From: Mycobacterium sp.
Lineage (GTDB): Bacteria > Actinomycetota > Actinomycetes > Mycobacteriales > Mycobacteriaceae
DNA: 56,438 nt
Reading direction: 5' to 3'
NCBI RefSeq assembly: GCF_002863225.1
Contig: NZ_PKEK01000098.1
Coordinates: forward strand, 1-56,438
The notes beneath the pieces are model-generated. The model searched no databases and was not told where the DNA came from. It saw only the letters and a program-made list of their open reading frames with translations. A program made the position numbers and the translations under genes. Numbering within the stretch: the stretch's first letter is position 1; the number at the start of each line of letters is the position of its first letter. Positions 42,225-51,210 of this stretch are shown here, piece by piece.

Positions 42225-43397
42225 TCAGTACATGACCATGTCGGGCTGCATCTGCTCGGCCCAAGCCACGATGCCGCCCTGTAGATGGACCGCGTCGGCA
42301 AACCCGGCGTCGCGGACAGCCGCCAACGCCGCGGCCGACCGCACGCCCGTCTTGCAGTACAGCACCGGCCTCCGGCCGCGGGGCAGCCGATGGAGACCCG
42401 CACCGGAGTTGAGCAACGCACTCGGGATCAGCTCGGCGCCGTCGATCCGGTTGATCTCCCATTCGGCCGGCTCGCGCACGTCGATCAGTGCCACATCGGT
42501 GCCGGAATCGAGCAGTTCACGCAGCTCACGCGGGCTGATCGCGGCACCGTCGGTAGGTTCTGCGACCGTGCCGCAGAACTCGTCGTAGTCGGCCAGCTCG
42601 GTGATCGCGGGCGCGGCCGGGTCTTTGCGGATGGCGATGGTCCGATGGCTCATCGCCAGGGCGTCGTACATCAGCAGACGGCCCAGCAGCGGTTCACCGA
42701 TGCCGGTGATCAGCTTGACGGCCTCGGTCCCCATCACCGACGCGATCGAGGCGCACAGCAAGCCCAGCACGCCGCCTTCGGCGCACGACGGAACCAGTCC
42801 CGGCGGCGGCGCGTCGGGATACAGGTCGCGGTAGTTCAGACCCCGCTCGTTGCCCGCCTCATCGGCCGGTGCGTCTTCCCAGAACACCGAAACCTGACCC
42901 TCGAACCGGTAGATCGAGCCCCACACGTACGGCTTGTGCGCCAACACCGCGGCATCGTTGACCAGGTAGCGGGTGGCGAAGTTGTCGGTGCCGTCGAGGA
43001 TCAGGTCGTACTGCTCGAACAGCTCGACCGCGTTGTGCCGGTCCAGTCGGACCTCATGCGCGCGCACCCGCACCAGCGGGTTGACCTCGGCGATCGAATC
43101 GCGGGCGGACTGCACCTTGGACCGGCCGATGTCAGACACCCCGTGGATGATCTGACGCTGCAGGTTGGACTCCTCGACGACGTCGTCGTCGACGATCCCG
43201 ATGGTCCCGACGCCGGCCGCGGCGAGGTAGAGCAGCGTCGGTGCGCCGAGGCCGCCCGCGCCGATGACCAACACCCGCGCATTCTTGAGTCGCTTCTGGC
43301 CGTCGACGCCCAGATCGGGGATGACGAGATGCCGGCTGTAGCGGGCCACCTCGTCGGCGGTCAGCTCGCCCGCCGGCTCAACAAGCGGTGGCAACAC
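42225..43397 (-). CDS. moeZ: MoeZ adenylyltransferase-sulfurtransferase
   Basis: 390 residues. N-terminal MoeB/ThiF domain with GAGGLGAPTLLYLAAAGVG, DGTDNFATRYLVND and SCAEGGVLG. C-terminal rhodanese domain with active Cys in VLYCKTGVRS. It adenylates and thiocarboxylates MoaD-type proteins and CysO, for molybdopterin and the CysO-CysM cysteine route. Confidence 0.95.
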   Translation of the reverse strand: MLPPLVEPAGELTADEVARYSRHLVIPDLGVDGQKRLKNARVLVIGAGGLGAPTLLYLAAAGVGTIGIVDDDVVEESNLQRQIIHGVSDIGRSKVQSARDSIAEVNPLVRVRAHEVRLDRHNAVELFEQYDLILDGTDNFATRYLVNDAAVLAHKPYVWGSIYRFEGQVSVFWEDAPADEAGNERGLNYRDLYPDAPPPGLVPSCAEGGVLGLLCASIASVMGTEAVKLITGIGEPLLGRLLMYDALAMSHRTIAIRKDPAAPAITELADYDEFCGTVAEPTDGAAISPRELRELLDSGTDVALIDVREPAEWEINRIDGAELIPSALLNSGAGLHRLPRGRRPVLYCKTGVRSAAALAAVRDAGFADAVHLQGGIVAWAEQMQPDMVMY

Positions 43398-43406
43398 ACC
43401 AACGAG

Positions 43407-43532
43407 GCTAGTCCTGCCGGCTCCTCCTCAGAACGCCTCGCGTTCTGCATCGTCGTCCGGCGGGCTAGTCCTGCCGGCTCCTCCTCAGAACGCCTCGCGT
43501 TCTGCATCGTCGTCCGGCGGGCTAGTCCTGCC
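43407..43532. repeat. 57-bp tandem repeat, two full units and a partial third, each full unit with a hairpin
   Basis: Units start at 43407 and 43464, and a partial third at 43521, with a period of exactly 57 bp and identical sequence. Each full unit contains CAGAACGC-CTC-GCGTTCTG, an 8-bp perfect stem. It occupies the gap between moeZ and the DUF3152 gene, both minus strand, so it lies after the DUF3152 stop and before moeZ. Confidence 0.93.
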
Positions 43533-43555
43533 CAGGGTCAACCCTGCCCGCCTCG

Positions 43556-44590
43556 CTAGGCGATCGGGTAGGGCCAGGGGTTGAACCGGCAGGTCTTGCC
43601 GTCCGGTTTGACGTACTCCGGGTCGAACCTCGAATTGTCGTCATTGGACGTGGAGAACGTCTGCTGCATCATGATCGGCGCCAGCGCGCCCTGCTTGTCA
43701 CACGGCTCGTGCCGCAGGTAGCCGATCGCGTGACCGACCTCGTGGTTGATCAGGTACTGCCGGTAGGAGCCGACGTCGCCCTGGAAGGCCAGCGCGCCGC
43801 GCACCCATCGGGCCTCGTTGATGAACACCCGCGGCTGCACCCCGGCGCCGTAGGACGGGTTGTAGCACGACGTTTCGAGCGGGAACTCGTAACCGCAACC
43901 TTCGCGAACGGTCATCGGCGAGCTCAGCGAGATGCGGATGTCGGGCTTTGCCGTGGAGTTCGCATCGATTCTGATGAAGGCGAATTGGGCGTCGTGGGTC
44001 CAGCTCTTGGGGTTGCCCAGCGTCTGGTCGACCATCGAGGCGAACGCGTCGTCGCCGCCGAAAGCAGCGGCGTCCATCCCGTTCTCGACTTCGACGGTGT
44101 ACCGGAAGACTTTCGCCGCGCCCTGACCGATCTGCGGCGTAACTCCCGGCACGACGTGCCACGACTTGTCGCCGGCATTGGTGAAAGGGCCGCCGTTGGG
44201 CAGCATTCCAGTCGGCAGGCTGGCGTCGAACTGGGTCAGGCCGCGGGGCGGGGCGTCGACGATCACGGTGCCCACCGCGCCAATCTTGGGCGGGCCCTGC
44301 GCCGGCTGGCCTGACGCGGGCGCCGTCGCGCTCGTCCCGGTGACGGTCTGGTACAGCACAACGACGGTCACGGCGACCAGCACCGGCAGCGCATAGGCGC
44401 GCCAGCCGTAGGTGGAGACGAAACGCCCCAGCCACGTTTGTTTGCGCCAGCGACTGTTGTCGCGACTCGACCGGGTACGCCCGGGGCCGCCCCATGCCAG
44501 CGGATCGCGCTGGGCGCGCAACGGCTCGCGCCAGTCGTCGCGGAGAACCGGTGTCCGGTTACCCCCGCGCCACTCCGGGTCGAAGGTCAC
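43556..44590 (-). CDS. DUF3152 membrane-anchored zinc metalloprotease-like protein, Rv3207c-like
   Basis: 344 residues from GTG 44590 (another GTG at 44611). A basic cytoplasmic N-terminus, one membrane helix (ALPVLVAVTVVVLY), then an exported domain with the metzincin-type zinc motif NHEVGHAIGYLRHEPC (HExxHxxGxxH) and several Cys. A secreted or surface protease is likely. Substrate unknown. Confidence 0.92.
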   Translation of the reverse strand: MTFDPEWRGGNRTPVLRDDWREPLRAQRDPLAWGGPGRTRSSRDNSRWRKQTWLGRFVSTYGWRAYALPVLVAVTVVVLYQTVTGTSATAPASGQPAQGPPKIGAVGTVIVDAPPRGLTQFDASLPTGMLPNGGPFTNAGDKSWHVVPGVTPQIGQGAAKVFRYTVEVENGMDAAAFGGDDAFASMVDQTLGNPKSWTHDAQFAFIRIDANSTAKPDIRISLSSPMTVREGCGYEFPLETSCYNPSYGAGVQPRVFINEARWVRGALAFQGDVGSYRQYLINHEVGHAIGYLRHEPCDKQGALAPIMMQQTFSTSNDDNSRFDPEYVKPDGKTCRFNPWPYPIA

Positions 44591-44774
44591 TTTCCCAGAA
44601 TGACACAACACCTGCTAGCAGGGACTCTCGGCGCGCCAGACGCCTCGGGTGAGACGCCGCGGAGCCGACATTCAAGGCTTGGATCAGTGGTGAACAACCC
44701 GCTGGGTAGTAGTGTCGATCGGATCAGCTGCACATTGTTTGCAGCCACGCAATGACACGAAGATTGAGGAATGG

Positions 44775-45431
44775 ATGAGCGATCTCGCCAACGCCGCCGG
44801 CAGGAGCGGGGTGAAGCCCGCCACTACTGCCCGGCGCGGCAACCGACTGCCCCGTGACGAGCGTCGTGGCCAGTTGCTCATCGCCGCCAGCGACATTTTC
44901 GTCGACCGCGGCTATCACGCCGCCGGCATGGATGAGATCGCCGAGCGCGCAGGAGTCAGCAAACCTGTTCTCTACCAACACTTTTCGAGCAAGTTGGAGA
45001 TGTATCTGGCGGTCTTGCAACGCCACGTCGAGAACCTGGTGTCCGGCGTGCGCCAAGCGCTGCGAACCACCACCGACAACCGACAGCGACTGCGCTCGGC
45101 CGTGCAGGCATTCTTCGACTTCATCGAGCACGACAGTCAGGGCTACCGGCTGATTTTCGAGAACGACTTCACCACCGAGCCGCAGGTCGCCGCGCAGGTG
45201 CGGGTGGCCACTGAGTCGTGCATCGATGCCGTATTCGACTTGATCAGCGCCGATTCCGGTCTGGACCCCCACCGCGCCCGGATGATCGCGGTGGGCTTGG
45301 TCGGGCTCAGCGTCGACTGCGCCCGCTACTGGCTGGATGCCGACCGTCCGATTGACAAGGACGACGCCGTCGACGGCACCGTCCTGTTCGCGTGGGGCGG
45401 GCTGTCACACGTGCCGCTTACCCGCTCTTAG
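44775..45431 (+). CDS. TetR-family transcriptional regulator, Rv3208-like
   Basis: 218 residues from ATG 44775 with TGAGGA upstream. The HTH is GMDEIAERAGVSKPVLYQHF with a helix-1 segment RRGQLLIAASDIFVDRGYH. The C-terminal ligand domain is typical of the family. In M. tuberculosis Rv3208 sits in the same place beside TB9.4. Tail-to-tail overlap of 14 nt with the DUF3107 gene. Confidence 0.93.
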   Translation: MSDLANAAGRSGVKPATTARRGNRLPRDERRGQLLIAASDIFVDRGYHAAGMDEIAERAGVSKPVLYQHFSSKLEMYLAVLQRHVENLVSGVRQALRTTTDNRQRLRSAVQAFFDFIEHDSQGYRLIFENDFTTEPQVAAQVRVATESCIDAVFDLISADSGLDPHRARMIAVGLVGLSVDCARYWLDADRPIDKDDAVDGTVLFAWGGLSHVPLTRS

Positions 45432-45666
45432 CGGCGCTGCTCCCGATTCCGAAGCCGACGCGGCGGGAGTCCGCGGCACCGATCTCGACGTAGGCGATCT
45501 TGGCGGAGTTCACGAGATAGCGGCGACCCTTTTCGTCGGTCAGACCCAGCACGTCCGCGTCCTTGGCCAGGGCAGCGGAGACCAGAGCTTCGACCTCGCT
45601 CGGCGTCTGCGGGCTGCTGAAAACCAGCTCGCGCGGGCTGTCCGTGATACCGATCTTGACCTCCAC
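45418..45666 (-). CDS. DUF3107 small protein (TB9.4-like)
   Basis: 82 residues: MEVKIGITDSPRELVF, then KGRRYLVNSAKIAYVEIG. A small conserved actinobacterial protein of unknown function. GTG start at 45666 with GGAAGGGA upstream. Confidence 0.9.
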   Translation of the reverse strand: MEVKIGITDSPRELVFSSPQTPSEVEALVSAALAKDADVLGLTDEKGRRYLVNSAKIAYVEIGAADSRRVGFGIGSSAAKSG

Positions 45667-45858
45667 GCCGGTCCCTTCCCGTTCTTCGATAAATGGTGCT
45701 TGCGCTTTGCAGGCTAGTGGAAGCCCACGGGACGCGCCGAAAGCCGGTCATTGCCAAGGCTTCGCGAGTCACGCCGCTCGATGGCCGTTGGCAAATCGTG
45801 ACCTGACACGCCCGCGCCCCGCCCACTGACATCCAGCCACTTCACTAACATCTGCACC

Positions 45859-46497
45859 ATCAGTACCACTAGGGATTACCTGGGCTACGAGCTCCGGGAC
45901 GATGACACCGTCGACGACATCTACGCCGACGGCGATGAGGTATTCGACCCTCTCAACGGGCGCTGGCGTCCGGTCGCGGCCATTGCCGGGATCGTGTTCG
46001 TGCTCGCGGTGATCGCCACCCTCGTGATCGTCAACGGAGGCGACAGCGGCTCGACCTCGGCCACCGTGGTGGTGCCACCCAGTCGAACCACGACGCCACA
46101 CCTGGTGCCGGCCCTGCCGCCCGAGACGATGACCACGATCACCCCGACCTCGCGTCCGCCCGTCCCGACCACCACGCCGTCGGCAACCCCGCCGCCCGTC
46201 GTCCCCTCGGCGGCACCGGATGTGGCCGGCCGCACCTTCGTCTACCGGGTGGCCGGCACCAAAGGCCTGCTAGATCTCGTCACCATCGTCTACACCGACG
46301 CATCGGGTGCGCCGCAGACCGACTTCAACGTGTCCCTGCCCTGGTCGAGGACCATCGTCCTGAACCCCGGGGTCAGCACGCGATCAGTCGTCGCAACGAG
46401 CCTGACCGGACGCCTGAACTGCTCGATCGCCGACGCCGTGGGTCAGAACGTCGCGCTCTCGACCAGCAGCACGATGATCGCCACCTGCACCGCCTAG
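45859..46497 (+). CDS. Membrane-anchored Thr/Pro-rich protein, Rv3209-like, with unusual start
   Basis: An acidic N-terminus (RDYLGYELRDDDTVDDIY), one membrane helix (VFVLAVIATLVIV), a Thr/Pro-rich linker, then a small domain with two cysteines (LNCSIAD, IATCTA) resembling an MmpS-type or immunoglobulin-like exported domain. No ATG, GTG or TTG precedes the N-terminal part in frame. A -10 box TAACAT (45846-45851) puts the leaderless start on ATC at 45859. A GTG at 45994 would begin inside the membrane helix. The stop shares CTAG with the convergent gene. Confidence 0.8.
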   Translation: MSTTRDYLGYELRDDDTVDDIYADGDEVFDPLNGRWRPVAAIAGIVFVLAVIATLVIVNGGDSGSTSATVVVPPSRTTTPHLVPALPPETMTTITPTSRPPVPTTTPSATPPPVVPSAAPDVAGRTFVYRVAGTKGLLDLVTIVYTDASGAPQTDFNVSLPWSRTIVLNPGVSTRSVVATSLTGRLNCSIADAVGQNVALSTSSTMIATCTA

Positions 46498-47189
46498 GAC
46501 AGCCCCAGCTCGCGGGTGCGCTCGTCGTGGGTGTTCTGCAACCGGTCGAAGAACCCGGTCAGCTGGGCCAGCCCGTCGGTCCGGGACACCACCAGGTCGA
46601 CCAGCTCGTCGTGCTCGGCCATCACGTACTGGGCCTGGGTGATCGCTTCGCCGAGCAGACGGCGCGACCACAGGGCCAACCGGCTGCGCTGCTTGGCGCT
46701 CTTGGTCACCGCGGCGCGCACCTCGGCGACGACGAACTGCGAGTGCCCAGTCTCCGACATCGTCGATCGCACAACGTCGGAGACATCGTCGGGCAGTGAG
46801 CCGGCGATCTCGAGGTAGAAGTCGGCCGCGAGCGCGTCGCCGATGTAGGTCTTGACCAGCGCTTCCAACCAGGTGCTCGGGGTGGTCAGCCGGTGGTAGC
46901 CGTCGAGTGCCGAGGCGTACTTCGAAATCGCCGGCAACACCTCGACACCCCGGCGCTCCAGCGCCTCGCAGAGCACCTCGTAGTGCGCCATCTCAGCCGC
47001 TGCCATGCTGGCCATCGAGATCCGGCCGCGCAGATCCGGTGCCATTCGCGCCTCGTCGGTCAGCCGGTAGAAGGCCGCGACCTCGCCGTATGCCAACAGG
47101 GCGAACAATTCGTTGACCCCGGGATGGTCGGCCGGAAGGCGTGGCTGAGGCGAATCGGCCAGCTGATCGCCCGGGGAAAGCGGAGTCAT
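46494..47189 (-). CDS. Ferritin-like (MiaE-like) protein, Rv3210c-like
   Basis: 231 residues from ATG 47189, 7 nt after the -10 box TAGAGT. Helical with ferritin-like iron-ligand patterns: FALLAYGEVAAFYRL, AAAEMAHYEVL and MSETGHSQFVV. Similar to the tRNA-hydroxylase MiaE-like ferritin group. Physiological role unknown. Confidence 0.88.
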   Translation of the reverse strand: MTPLSPGDQLADSPQPRLPADHPGVNELFALLAYGEVAAFYRLTDEARMAPDLRGRISMASMAAAEMAHYEVLCEALERRGVEVLPAISKYASALDGYHRLTTPSTWLEALVKTYIGDALAADFYLEIAGSLPDDVSDVVRSTMSETGHSQFVVAEVRAAVTKSAKQRSRLALWSRRLLGEAITQAQYVMAEHDELVDLVVSRTDGLAQLTGFFDRLQNTHDERTRELGLS

Positions 47190-47515
47190 GGCCACCACTC
47201 TAGAGATCCGCGTGGCGACCCGCTGCGGGCGACAGGACCGCCCTGGCGATCGCCACAAGAGATCCGCGTGGCGACCCGCCCGATCGCGCCGACGCCGCGA
47301 ATCGTGGCCGAGACGACCGAGCAGCTACAATCGATCCAGGTAACGGTGGTCGATCCGTACCACCTCGCCTATGCAATGTGCGTGCACGCAGTTGGCCCCG
47401 CCTCATGAGCGCAGGGCCCCGCGAATCGGAAACGTATTCGAAAGTCAACTGGTGCGCGCTGGACCGCAACGATTGACAATCGAATACAACCCCGAAAGGC
47501 ATACGTGTTTCACGC
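47190..47515. promoter_or_regulatory. rhlE upstream region with a 22-bp direct repeat
   Basis: 326 bases. A 22-bp sequence beginning AGAGATCCGCGTGGCGACC occurs at 47202-47223 and again at 47258-47279, 56 bp apart; the first copy overlaps the -10 box of the Rv3210c-like gene. A TACAAT box lies near 47325 and a TTGACA box at 47473-47478, possible rhlE promoters. The first would give a leader of about 180 nt, in keeping with long leaders of RNA-helicase genes. No gene seen. Confidence 0.5.
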
Positions 47516-49051
47516 ATGACTCCACTCATCACACCTAACCGCGCCGCGGTCGAAGCCACCTTTGCCGACCTGGGCGTACGCGAAGAAATAGTCCGGGCAC
47601 TCAGCGAAAAGGGCATCGAGCATCCGTTCGCCATCCAGGAGCTGACGCTGCCGCTCGCCCTCACCGGCGACGACCTGATCGGCCAGGCCCGCACCGGAAT
47701 GGGCAAGACCTTCGCCTTCGGCGTGCCGCTGCTGCAACGCATCACCACGGCGGGTGACGACCGCCCGCTCAACGGAATTCCCCGCGCGCTGATCGTGGTA
47801 CCCACCCGCGAACTCTGCCTGCAGGTCTACGGCGACCTGTCCACCGCCGCCAAATATCTGACCGCCGATGACGACCGCAAGCTCTCCGTGGTCTCCATCT
47901 ACGGCGGACGGCCCTACGAGCCTCAGGTCGAGGCGCTGCGTGCCGGCGCCGACGTGGTGGTCGGCACGCCCGGTCGGCTGCTCGACCTGGCTCAGCAAGG
48001 CCACCTGCAACTCGGCGGCCTGTCCGTGCTGGTCCTCGACGAGGCCGACGAGATGCTCGACCTGGGCTTCCTGCCCGACATCGAGCGGATTCTGCGCCAG
48101 ATTCCCGACGAACGGCAGGCGATGCTGTTCTCGGCGACCATGCCGGACCCGATCATCACGCTGGCCCGCACGTTCATGAACCAGCCCACCCACATCCGGG
48201 CGGAAGCACCGCACTCCTCGGCCGTGCACGACTCGACCAAGCAGTACGTCTACCGCGCACACGCCCTCGACAAGGTCGAGCTGATCAGCCGGGTGCTGCA
48301 GGCTGACGGACGCGGCGCCACCATGATCTTCACCCGCACCAAGCGCACCGCCCAGAAGGTTGCCGACGAGCTCGCCGAGCGCGGTTTCGCCGTCGGCGCC
48401 GTCCACGGTGACCTCGGCCAGATCGCCCGCGAGAAGGCCCTCAAGCAGTTCCGCGGCGGTGACATCGACGTACTGGTCGCCACCGACGTGGCGGCTCGCG
48501 GCATCGACATCGACGACATCACCCACGTGATCAACTACCAGATCCCCGAGGACGAGCAGGCCTACGTGCACCGCATCGGCCGGACCGGACGGGCCGGTAA
48601 GACCGGTATCGCCGTCACCCTCGTCGACTGGGACGACCTGGCCCGCTGGACGCTGATCGACAAGGCCCTCGGCCTGGGCTGCCCCGATCCCGCCGAGACC
48701 TACTCCAATTCGCCGCACATCTACGTCGAGTTGGACATCCCGACCGGGACCCAGGGTTCAGTCGGAGCGCCGAAGAAGTCGCCGGTCAAACGCCCCGCCT
48801 CCAGCGGTGGACGTAACGGCGCCGACGCCGGCGAGACCGCCCCGGCGCGCAACAGCGACCGGCAGCGTCGCCGCACCCGCGGCGGCAAGTCCGCAACCGG
48901 CCACTCCGGCTCGGCCGGCAACGTCGACAACGACGGCTCGACACCGGTCGCGGGCAAGCCCGACGCCGGGTCTGCCGACGGCACCCGCGCGCGGCGTCGC
49001 CGTCGGCGCCCGCGTAAGTCCGCCGGTGCCGCCGCTCCTGCCGCCAACTGA
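47516..49051 (+). CDS. rhlE: DEAD-box RNA helicase RhlE
   Basis: 511 residues from ATG 47516. Q motif (EHPFAIQELTLPLAL), Walker A RTGMGKT, PTRELCLQV, DEADEMLDLGF, SAT, and HRIGRTGRAGKTG. The C-terminal 110 residues are a basic, low-complexity RNA-binding tail ending RRRRRRPRKSAG. Acts in RNA unwinding and degradosome work. Confidence 0.96.
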   Translation: MTPLITPNRAAVEATFADLGVREEIVRALSEKGIEHPFAIQELTLPLALTGDDLIGQARTGMGKTFAFGVPLLQRITTAGDDRPLNGIPRALIVVPTRELCLQVYGDLSTAAKYLTADDDRKLSVVSIYGGRPYEPQVEALRAGADVVVGTPGRLLDLAQQGHLQLGGLSVLVLDEADEMLDLGFLPDIERILRQIPDERQAMLFSATMPDPIITLARTFMNQPTHIRAEAPHSSAVHDSTKQYVYRAHALDKVELISRVLQADGRGATMIFTRTKRTAQKVADELAERGFAVGAVHGDLGQIAREKALKQFRGGDIDVLVATDVAARGIDIDDITHVINYQIPEDEQAYVHRIGRTGRAGKTGIAVTLVDWDDLARWTLIDKALGLGCPDPAETYSNSPHIYVELDIPTGTQGSVGAPKKSPVKRPASSGGRNGADAGETAPARNSDRQRRRTRGGKSATGHSGSAGNVDNDGSTPVAGKPDAGSADGTRARRRRRRPRKSAGAAAPAAN

Positions 49052-49072
49052 TTCGGCGTCGCCGCTCCCCTG

Positions 49073-50287
49073 ATGGTCAAGCCGGAACGTCGCACCAAAG
49101 CTGATCTTCTGGCGGCGACCGCGATCGTGATCGTCGTGGCCACGACCGCCGCGTTGATCTGGTGGACCAGCGACGCCCGGGCCACCATCAGCCACCCGGC
49201 ATCGGGCCCGGCGCCCAGCCCGAGGCTGGCCCACGAGGTGCCGGTGTCACTCAAGCAGCTCTGGACAGCGCCCAACCTGCCGACGGACCAGCCGGTGGTC
49301 GTCGCCGGAACCGTCGTCACCGCCGACGAACATGCGGTCCAAGGCCGTGATCCGGTCACCGGACAGGTGCGCTGGAGCTACGCGCGCAGCACTGACCTGT
49401 GCGGAGTCGCCGGCGTCTACCGTTTCGCGGTCGCCGTCTACCGCGACGATCGTGGCTGCGGTCAGGTGAGCACGCTGGAGGGGCCCACCGGAAACCGTGG
49501 ACCCGCCCGCAGCAGCTACGCCGACCGACAGGTCACTCTGTCGTCCGACGGCACAACGGTCTTGTCGGCCGGTGACACCCGGCTGGAGTTGTGGCGCTCC
49601 GACATGGTCCGGATGCTTTCGTACGGTGAGATCGACGCCCGGATCAAGCCGTCGTCGAAGGGGCTGTACGCCGGGTGCCGGCTGACGTCTGCCGCGGCCA
49701 GCTCCTCAGCGGTGTCGGTGTTCGAGGCGTGTGGCCGGCAAGCAGACCTGCGGCTGACGCTGCTGCGTCCGGCCAAAGAGGAAGACGAGCCGGATCAGCA
49801 CAGCGTGGCCGAACCGGGCATCAGCGCCGACTCCGGCGCCAAGATTCTGACCGTGTCGGAAACCAGGACGGCGCTTTACCTGCCGGCGCCGCAGCCCAGG
49901 GTCGACACCATCGACGAGACCGGCACCACCGTGGGAAGCGCCCTGCTGCCCAAGCCGCCGTCGTCGTCCAGTGTGGTGACCCGGCCCGGCAACCTGATCA
50001 CCTGGTGGACCGGCGACAGGGTGATGGTGTTCGACTCGGTGAATCTGGCCTACCGCTACTCGATCGGGCCGGCCGGCTCGTCCGTCCCGGTGGGTCCGGC
50101 GACCCTGATGGCCGGCAAGTTGCTCGTCCCGGTGACCGACGGCATCGCCGTCTGCGATCCGGTCACCGGCGTGGGCGAAGGCTTCCTGCCGGTGCAGCGG
50201 CAGCCGACGAACTCCGCAGTGATCCCTGCCGTGGCAGGTTCGCAGCTGCTCGAGCAGCGCGGCGGCACCCTGGTCGCGCTCGGCTGA
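49073..50287 (+). CDS. Membrane-anchored beta-propeller-like protein, Rv3212-like
   Basis: 404 residues. One N-terminal membrane helix (ATAIVIVVATTAALIWW), then an exported domain of repeating beta-strand blocks such as GRDPVTGQVRWSYAR and VMVFDSVNLAYRYSIG, resembling PQQ-type propellers, with Cys pairs. Function unknown. It follows rhlE by 21 nt and is probably co-transcribed. Confidence 0.88.
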   Translation: MVKPERRTKADLLAATAIVIVVATTAALIWWTSDARATISHPASGPAPSPRLAHEVPVSLKQLWTAPNLPTDQPVVVAGTVVTADEHAVQGRDPVTGQVRWSYARSTDLCGVAGVYRFAVAVYRDDRGCGQVSTLEGPTGNRGPARSSYADRQVTLSSDGTTVLSAGDTRLELWRSDMVRMLSYGEIDARIKPSSKGLYAGCRLTSAAASSSAVSVFEACGRQADLRLTLLRPAKEEDEPDQHSVAEPGISADSGAKILTVSETRTALYLPAPQPRVDTIDETGTTVGSALLPKPPSSSSVVTRPGNLITWWTGDRVMVFDSVNLAYRYSIGPAGSSVPVGPATLMAGKLLVPVTDGIAVCDPVTGVGEGFLPVQRQPTNSAVIPAVAGSQLLEQRGGTLVALG

Positions 50288-50299
50288 GAGCTCCGGCTG

Positions 50300-51100
50300 C
50301 TAGGCATCGATCGCGAAAGTGGGCAGCGCCTTGCCCGTCTTCCAGTGCTTGAGCAGCGCCTGCGCCAATTCCTGATACGCCGCGGCACCCTTGTTCTTGC
50401 GTGCGGCCAGCACCGACGAACCCGACGCGCTGGCCTCGGCGAAACGCACGGTGCGCGGGATGGGCGGCGCCAGCACCGGCAGGTCGTAGCGGTCGGCGAC
50501 GTCGAGCAGCACATCGCGGGTGTGGGTGGTGCGTGGGTCGTAGAGCGTCGGCAGGGCGCCGAGCAGCGTGAGGTTCGCGTTGGTGATCTGCTGAACGTCG
50601 TTGACCGTCCGCAGAAACTGCCCGACACCGCGGTGGGCCAACGTCTCACACTGCAGCGGCACGATGACCTCGTCGGCGGCGGTGAGCCCGTTCAGCGTCA
50701 GCACGCCCAGCGACGGCGGGCAGTCGATCACGACCACGTCAAAGGCGTCTCCGAGTTTGTCCAAGGCCCGTTTGAGCGCGTATTCGCGGCCGGCCCGCAT
50801 CAGCAGCATCGCCTCGGCGCCGGCCAGGTCGATGTTCGCCGGCAGCAGCGTCATCCCCTCCGCCGTCTCCACCAGCGCGGCGTTGGGCTCGACGTCACCG
50901 AGCAACACCTCGTGCACCGAGACCGCCAGCTTGTCGGGATCCTGGCCGAGCGAGAACGTCAGACAGCCCTGCGGGTCCAGGTCGATGAGAAGCACTCGCT
51001 TGCCCGCATCCACGAAGGCCGCGCCCAGCGAAGCGACGGTCGTCGTCTTGGCCACCCCACCCTTCTGGTTGGCCACCGCCAGCACTCGGGTCCCTTTCAT
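50300..51100 (-). CDS. ParA/Soj-like ATPase, Rv3213c-like
   Basis: 266 residues from ATG 51100, the length I recall for Rv3213c (an upstream start at 51148 is less likely). Deviant Walker A NQKGGVAKTTT, then LLIDLDPQGC and VVIDCPPSLG. A solitary ParA-type ATPase away from parB, so its cargo is unknown. Divergent from the phosphatase gene. Confidence 0.93.
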   Translation of the reverse strand: MKGTRVLAVANQKGGVAKTTTVASLGAAFVDAGKRVLLIDLDPQGCLTFSLGQDPDKLAVSVHEVLLGDVEPNAALVETAEGMTLLPANIDLAGAEAMLLMRAGREYALKRALDKLGDAFDVVVIDCPPSLGVLTLNGLTAADEVIVPLQCETLAHRGVGQFLRTVNDVQQITNANLTLLGALPTLYDPRTTHTRDVLLDVADRYDLPVLAPPIPRTVRFAEASASGSSVLAARKNKGAAAYQELAQALLKHWKTGKALPTFAIDA

Positions 51101-51210
51101 CAGACGCCGTTCCTCCTCATCTCTTGCTGGGGGTTTGTTACCTGCCATCCAACACCAACACCATGGTGCCCGCGCGTGGATGGCTATGTGTGTCAGGCAG
51201 AATCGGTCAG

